From Oscillospiraceae bacterium (lineage in GTDB: Bacteria > Bacillota > Clostridia > Oscillospirales > Oscillospiraceae): DNA of 34,443 nucleotides. Under the pieces are notes generated by a model, which had not been told where the DNA came from, made no database searches, and was given only the letters and a program-made list of their open reading frames with translations. This document shows, one piece after another, positions 30,950 through 34,443 of this stretch; the stretch's first letter is position 1; the number at the start of each line of letters is the position of its first letter. A program made the translations under genes and the position numbers. The stretch covers positions 1-34,443 of the forward strand of contig JAAWQS010000029.1 in NCBI GenBank assembly GCA_022800665.1, given 5' to 3'.

Positions 30950-31831
30950 TTAGGAGAGGCGGCGGTCAAAATTACTGCTGACGTGGACGCCCTCCTGCAC
31001 GATAAAGAAGGCTTTGGGATCGATCTCCCGGAGGGCTTCCCGCAGGTCGCCGATCTCAAACTTATTCATACATACGCACAGAATATGGGTGGCGTCGCCG
31101 GTATAAACGCCCTTGCCCTCCCAGCGGGTAATACCCCGGTGGAGATTGTCCATAATGAAGCGGTCCAGATCCGGGTTGTCGCTCTTGGTAAAAATCAGCA
31201 CCTGGACCGTCACGCTCTGCCGGTGGCTGCGGTCGGTAGCCATGGAGTGGAAGATCGTGTTCATCACAGAGTAGATCAAGACCTGCATATCGAACATCAC
31301 GCCGCAGAGGATAAACAACGCCACGTTGAAGAACAGCTCAAACTGGCCCACCGTGGTCCGTACGCCCTTCTTGGATAAATACAGACCCAGGATATGCAGT
31401 CCGCCGCCACAGCTGCCGCTGGTGAGCACCAGTCCGGAGCCTATGCCGGCGATAATGCCGCCCAGCAGACAGCTGGTGAGCATATCGTCCACAAGGGGCT
31501 TGGCCGGGATGGGGATGATACTGAGGAAGACGGTATATGCGGTGGAGATAATGAGGGTATTGCGGGAGAAGACCTTGCCCAGAGAGCGGTAAGCCAGCAG
31601 CAGCAGGGGAATATTGAGGGCATAGAAAATCAGTCCCGCAATATCGAAACTGAAGGAGTCCATCCGCAGCAGCATCAGGATTGCAGAACGGATCAGCTGG
31701 CAGAAGCCCATCATGCCGCCGGTAATGAGACCCAGGGGGACAACAAAGAGATTGATGCCCAGGGCATAAATCAATGCGCCTAAAAAGGCCATGGACATTT
31801 TGCCCCAGCCGCTTTTCATCATATTCCGCAT
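30950..31831 (-). CDS. YitT-family (DUF161/DUF2179) integral membrane protein
   Basis: Membrane protein of unknown biochemical function, common and multicopy in Bacillota. 293 residues. Five to six hydrophobic segments (about 13-210) carry the family glycine motifs VPLGLITGGMMGFCQL and GIGSGLVLTSGSCGGGLHILGLYLSKK. The cytosolic C-terminal DUF2179 domain (about 215-290) has VQVLIFTK, RGITRWEGKGVYTG, ILCVCMNKFE and FFIVQEGVHVSSNF. GGTGAGG lies about eight bases before ATG. The flavodoxin remnant ends 32 bases upstream, so the gene may be read from the LytTR/kinase promoter or a weak one of its own. Confidence 0.92.
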   Translation of the reverse strand: MRNMMKSGWGKMSMAFLGALIYALGINLFVVPLGLITGGMMGFCQLIRSAILMLLRMDSFSFDIAGLIFYALNIPLLLLAYRSLGKVFSRNTLIISTAYTVFLSIIPIPAKPLVDDMLTSCLLGGIIAGIGSGLVLTSGSCGGGLHILGLYLSKKGVRTTVGQFELFFNVALFILCGVMFDMQVLIYSVMNTIFHSMATDRSHRQSVTVQVLIFTKSDNPDLDRFIMDNLHRGITRWEGKGVYTGDATHILCVCMNKFEIGDLREALREIDPKAFFIVQEGVHVSSNFDRRLS

Positions 31832-31863
31832 AGTATGACCTCACCTTTCTATGTGCAGACCAA

Positions 31864-32250
31864 TTATGACAAGTTATGAAAGTAATCAGCAGTGTACCAG
31901 ATTTTGCAGCCAATTGCAACCCTTTTTTGCCAGTTGTCTGGAACAGGGCAAGGCTCCGGAAAAGATTTTTGCAAAAGACCGCTTGTTGTAACACAAAGCG
32001 CCTGTTTCCCTTTCCATAGGTCTGAATGCCGCTTGATAAAATTTCTCACCATAACGGGGGTATTTGAAAATTGTACCGGATATGCCAGAACAATAAAATT
32101 GTGCTGTGACAATCCCTCCGCGGCTTCTGCGGCTTCTGCGGCTTCTGCCTTTTCAATTGGAATTGCCTGCGCTGTTCCGCCTAATAAATGTATCAGCTTG
32201 TCAATACAGCGCTCTGTATTTCCGGTCCCACTCAAATATATGCCTACCAT
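31864..32250 (-). pseudogene. Frameshifted remnant of an EFR1-type flavodoxin/ferredoxin protein
   Basis: The frame begins VGIYLSGTGNTERC, a flavodoxin FMN-loop, and continues with FIVLAYPVQFSNTPVMVRNFI and LWKGKQALCVTT, typical of the EFR1 family. After about residue 90 it stops making sense. A neighbouring frame then reads FSGALPCSRQLAKKGCNW, which resembles the next EFR1 segment, so a frameshift near 31985-32010 is likely. The rest of the domain and the 4Fe-4S ferredoxin half (normally about 250 residues in all) are missing. It overlaps the kinase stop by one base. Three 9-bp repeats lie inside. Gene family recognised from motif memory. Confidence 0.6.
32121..32147. repeat. Three exact 9-bp tandem repeats
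   Basis: CGGCTTCTG occurs three times in a row, coding in-frame for an Ala-Glu-Ala run in the flavodoxin remnant. Slippage would change length by three residues without frameshift. Confidence 0.9.
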
Positions 32251-33542
32251 TAATATTCTTCCGCTTCATAGGACAGCGTAGCCACCGCCCGGAAAATTTC
32301 CCCGGAGACGCTGGTCTGCACCATGCCGTCATACTTTTCCGCGGCGGTCTGTGCGCTTTTCAGTCCCCAGCCGTGGAGACCGCCCTCGGTTTTAGTGGTT
32401 TTCAGTTCGCCGTTTTCCTGGACAGGCGCAGCGGCGAAGCTGTTTTCTACCTTGATGACCAGCATCTGATGGATGCGGCGGATGGTAAGAGACACCGTCC
32501 GCTCCGACCGTTCCGGCGCCTGCCGGGCCGCCTCAATGGCGTTGTCAAGAAGATTGCCCAGAATCGCGCACAGGTCCACGCTGCGGATATTGGTATGCCG
32601 GGGAAACTCCACCTGGACCTGGAACCGAATGTCAGCCGCCTCCGCTGCAGCTGTTTTGCTGTTAATGAGGTAGTCCGCCGTTTCGTCGCCTGTCCAGACT
32701 GTAGCGGTGAGGTTCTGTACAGGGGCCTGCAATTCATCCAGATAGCGGACTGCATCTCCGTACTTTTCATGGATAAGGAATTGACGCAGTACGCCGATGT
32801 GATTGTGGAAGTCGTGGAAGAGCCTGGCGTTGACCTGATAGGCCCGGTTGATGGCGGTATAGTCCCGCTCCAGCAGCTCGGCCTGTTCTGATTTCAGCTT
32901 TGCCAGTTCCTTCTCCACCTCGTACTGCCGGTTGATATTGAATACCAGTACCGACATCATCAGGACCACGGACAGGATTGTCCACATATAGAGGGTGTCG
33001 CCGGGAATGTCCAGGACAGTCTGCTCGGACAGCGTGATGACCGCCAGAAAACCGGCCAGTGCAGCAGCGGAGACAGCCCGGAAAGCGGTTTTTCTCTCGA
33101 TCTCCTTTTGGGAGAGATAGACCGCCAAAGCAGCCAGCAGTCCATGAAGCAGCCAGACAGCGCCCTGTCCCGCCATTGTTTGGGGGCTGAGAAGGTCCTG
33201 CGCACGGAATAGCGCGCCCAGCCCTGCCGCTAGAAGAAACTGCCAGAAGGAGAGGGCAGTCTCATAAAAGACGCTGACAAACAAACTCATTCTCAAATCG
33301 GCCTTTTGCAGCCAGTGGGTGCAAAAGGAGATCAGTACCGCTTCCACAGCCATCCGGCAGAGGTCTGGCAGATGGAGCAGAGACATCAAAACCGTGAGGG
33401 CCATCGTTCCGAACAACCCTGCCGCGATACTTTTTCCGCCCGGCTTCTTTACGGACAGTAGCCGGTGAATGAGAATCAGTCCCGCAAGAATGCGCACTGC
33501 GCCAGTCAACAGGCCGGAGAGCAGCAGAAAAACATCCGTCAT
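32250..33542 (-). CDS. GHKL sensor histidine kinase, AgrC/ComD-like
   Basis: Membrane sensor kinase of the type that often reads peptide signals. 430 residues from ATG 33542, which overlaps the stop of the response regulator gene (ATGA); the frame extends to a TTG five codons earlier. About six hydrophobic segments cover residues 1-205. A coiled-coil linker (205-235) leads to the phosphoacceptor motif LFHDFHNH with His243, and the ATP-binding N box LGNLLDNAIEAA at 328-339 (Asn330/Asn334). A late GGLHGWGLKS is the G box. No AgrB or AgrD gene is visible here, so the signal is unknown. It is co-transcribed downstream of its regulator. Confidence 0.93.
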   Translation of the reverse strand: MTDVFLLLSGLLTGAVRILAGLILIHRLLSVKKPGGKSIAAGLFGTMALTVLMSLLHLPDLCRMAVEAVLISFCTHWLQKADLRMSLFVSVFYETALSFWQFLLAAGLGALFRAQDLLSPQTMAGQGAVWLLHGLLAALAVYLSQKEIERKTAFRAVSAAALAGFLAVITLSEQTVLDIPGDTLYMWTILSVVLMMSVLVFNINRQYEVEKELAKLKSEQAELLERDYTAINRAYQVNARLFHDFHNHIGVLRQFLIHEKYGDAVRYLDELQAPVQNLTATVWTGDETADYLINSKTAAAEAADIRFQVQVEFPRHTNIRSVDLCAILGNLLDNAIEAARQAPERSERTVSLTIRRIHQMLVIKVENSFAAAPVQENGELKTTKTEGGLHGWGLKSAQTAAEKYDGMVQTSVSGEIFRAVATLSYEAEEY

Positions 33543-34258
33543 ATGTGCGCCCCCCAATAGGCGTTGATCTGCGACTTTACCCCCTGCAGGTGGGAACGGC
33601 TGATGGGGAGAGCTTCGCCGTTTTTCAGGACGGCCGTTCCCTCCTTGACCTGCATGACGTGAATCATGTTGACGATGCAGCCCCGGTCAATAAAAATAAA
33701 TTCCTCTGCGGACAGTTCCTCATAGACCTGCTGTAAGCTCTTCCGCACCTTGGCCGCACCGCTGGAGGTGGTGATGCTGGCGTTTTTTCCGTCCCGCTCA
33801 ATGAACAAGATGTCCTTGAAGGGTATCTTTTCCAGGCGGCAGCTGGTCTGGATGGTGTAGAATTTGCCGTCCTCCAGTTCAATCAGCCGGATGGCGTCGC
33901 AGACCGCCCCAGGGAGCCGCCTGGCAATATCATTTTTCGGTACATACCGAAAAATGGACAGCTCAAAGGCGTCTATGGCGTACTCTACATGGGAGGTAAT
34001 GAAGATGATCTTCACATTGGGCAGAAAGGGCCTGAGTTTTCCTGCCAGCTCCATCCCGGTACTGCCGGGCATTTCAATGTCCAGCAGAATCAGATCAAAG
34101 AAAAATCTGTCCTCCGTGATGTCGTAGAGGAGATTTTCGCTGTGGGTGTAGGCTGCAATTTTGCCGGCGCTCCCGCATTGTTTCAGACAGTCCTCCGCAA
34201 TCTCCCGGCTGGACTGAACGGCGGCAGGGTCGTCGTCACAGATGGCAATACGCAGCAT
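33539..34258 (-). CDS. LytTR-family response regulator, AgrA-like
   Basis: Transcription regulator partner of the adjacent kinase. 239 residues from ATG 34258; GGAGGTG lies nine bases upstream. A GTG four codons earlier lies within that ribosome binding site and is rejected. The receiver domain (1-125) has D8-D9-D10 and phosphoacceptor D60 in LILLDIEMPG, plus FITSHVEYAIDAF. The LytTR DNA-binding domain (about 135-237) has DILFIERDGKNASI, EEFIFIDRGCIVNM and LPISRSHLQGVKSQIN. The targets are unknown; the divergent gene beginning at the right window edge is an obvious candidate. Confidence 0.94.
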   Translation of the reverse strand: MLRIAICDDDPAAVQSSREIAEDCLKQCGSAGKIAAYTHSENLLYDITEDRFFFDLILLDIEMPGSTGMELAGKLRPFLPNVKIIFITSHVEYAIDAFELSIFRYVPKNDIARRLPGAVCDAIRLIELEDGKFYTIQTSCRLEKIPFKDILFIERDGKNASITTSSGAAKVRKSLQQVYEELSAEEFIFIDRGCIVNMIHVMQVKEGTAVLKNGEALPISRSHLQGVKSQINAYWGAHI

Positions 34259-34297
34259 GGGACAGTCCACCTCCCGTATTTTTATTGTGCCGCCAAT

Positions 34298-34326
34298 AGT
34301 ATACTACATTTGCCCCTTACCGGCAA
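34298..34326 (-). promoter_or_regulatory. Promoter of the LytTR/kinase operon
   Basis: Read on the minus strand: TTGCCG (34326-34321), a 17-base spacer and TATACT (34303-34298). The leader is about 35 bases. Confidence 0.7.
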
Positions 34327-34383
34327 GCATTCATCGGCCTGTTTGCACGGTAATTGAATGAGTAAAGGAAATGTGAACAGAGG

Positions 34384-34412
34384 AAGACAAGGGAGGAAAA
34401 AGGTGATATACT
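34384..34412 (+). promoter_or_regulatory. Promoter of the divergent gene at the right edge
   Basis: AAGACA at 34384-34389, a 17-base spacer and extended -10 TGA TATACT (34404-34412). Confidence 0.55.
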
Positions 34413-34440
34413 GGGTTTCAAAAAAGAGGAGGGCAAAAGG

Positions 34441-34443
34441 ATG
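34441..34443 (+). CDS. Start codon of a gene cut by the right window edge
   Basis: The last three bases are ATG, preceded by GGAGGG at 34428-34433 with seven-base spacing and by a plausible promoter. Nothing of the protein is visible. It diverges from the LytTR regulator gene. Confidence 0.55.

Noticed and set aside
34259-34440. AgrA-type direct-repeat operator between the LytTR gene and the divergent gene
   Set aside because: I looked for paired ACAGTTAAG-like repeats and saw none that were convincing.

Overview
The window looks like chromosome of a moderately GC-rich, low-spore-gene Clostridia member (Bacillota), most like the gut Oscillospiraceae (Flavonifractor/Oscillibacter/Lawsonibacter-type). 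The basis is the GC-rich codon use, purine-rich AAAGGAGG-type ribosome binding sites, sigma-A promoters of TTGACA-17-TATAAT type, the smc-ftsY and yhbY-nadD-yqeK-LCP-rsfS gene orders, a cobalamin riboswitch and SLH-type surface proteins. The genus is inference only. No tRNA, rRNA, CRISPR array, phage module or intact insertion sequence was seen.

Left part (1-12.7 kb). The left edge holds an OmpR-type response regulator on the minus strand. A 520-base gap follows, containing what looks like an orphan structured RNA with its own promoter and terminator. Then comes a long plus-strand housekeeping run: smc, ftsY, rph, rdgB and yhbY, a small broken Rpn-nuclease remnant, a fused nadD-yqeK gene, two tandem LCP cell-envelope genes and rsfS. 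A strong bidirectional terminator closes the run.

Middle (12.7-23.3 kb). On the minus strand lie a TauE/SafE-like permease, recG and a possible 29-residue ORF. On the plus strand are a DHFR/RibD-C-like reductase, a lipoprotein and rsmI. A DUF2007 gene (minus) diverges from a cobalamin-riboswitch operon (plus) encoding a B12-type ABC importer: FecCD permease, ATPase with an extra C-terminal domain, and lipoprotein receptor. A possible 40-residue ORF ends that operon. Next is a promoterless, N-terminally truncated DUF4179-type fragment between two terminators.

Right part (23.3-34.4 kb), nearly all minus strand. One operon encodes a cytosolic ParB-like/BMP fusion protein, a metallophosphoesterase translationally coupled to it, and a DEAD-box RNA helicase. 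Then come a secreted RCC1-repeat/SLH surface protein, a cyclophilin, smpB and a YitT-family membrane protein. Last is a LytTR regulator/GHKL kinase pair (AgrA/AgrC-like) coupled to a frameshifted flavodoxin-domain remnant. The window ends exactly on the start codon of a divergent plus-strand gene with a good promoter and ribosome binding site.

The most interesting items are the cytosolic ParB-BMP plus phosphoesterase pair, the orphan RNA at 780-953 with two mutually exclusive pairings, the C-terminal domain on the B12-transport ATPase, and the 8-repeat RCC1 surface protein with 144-bp DNA repeats.
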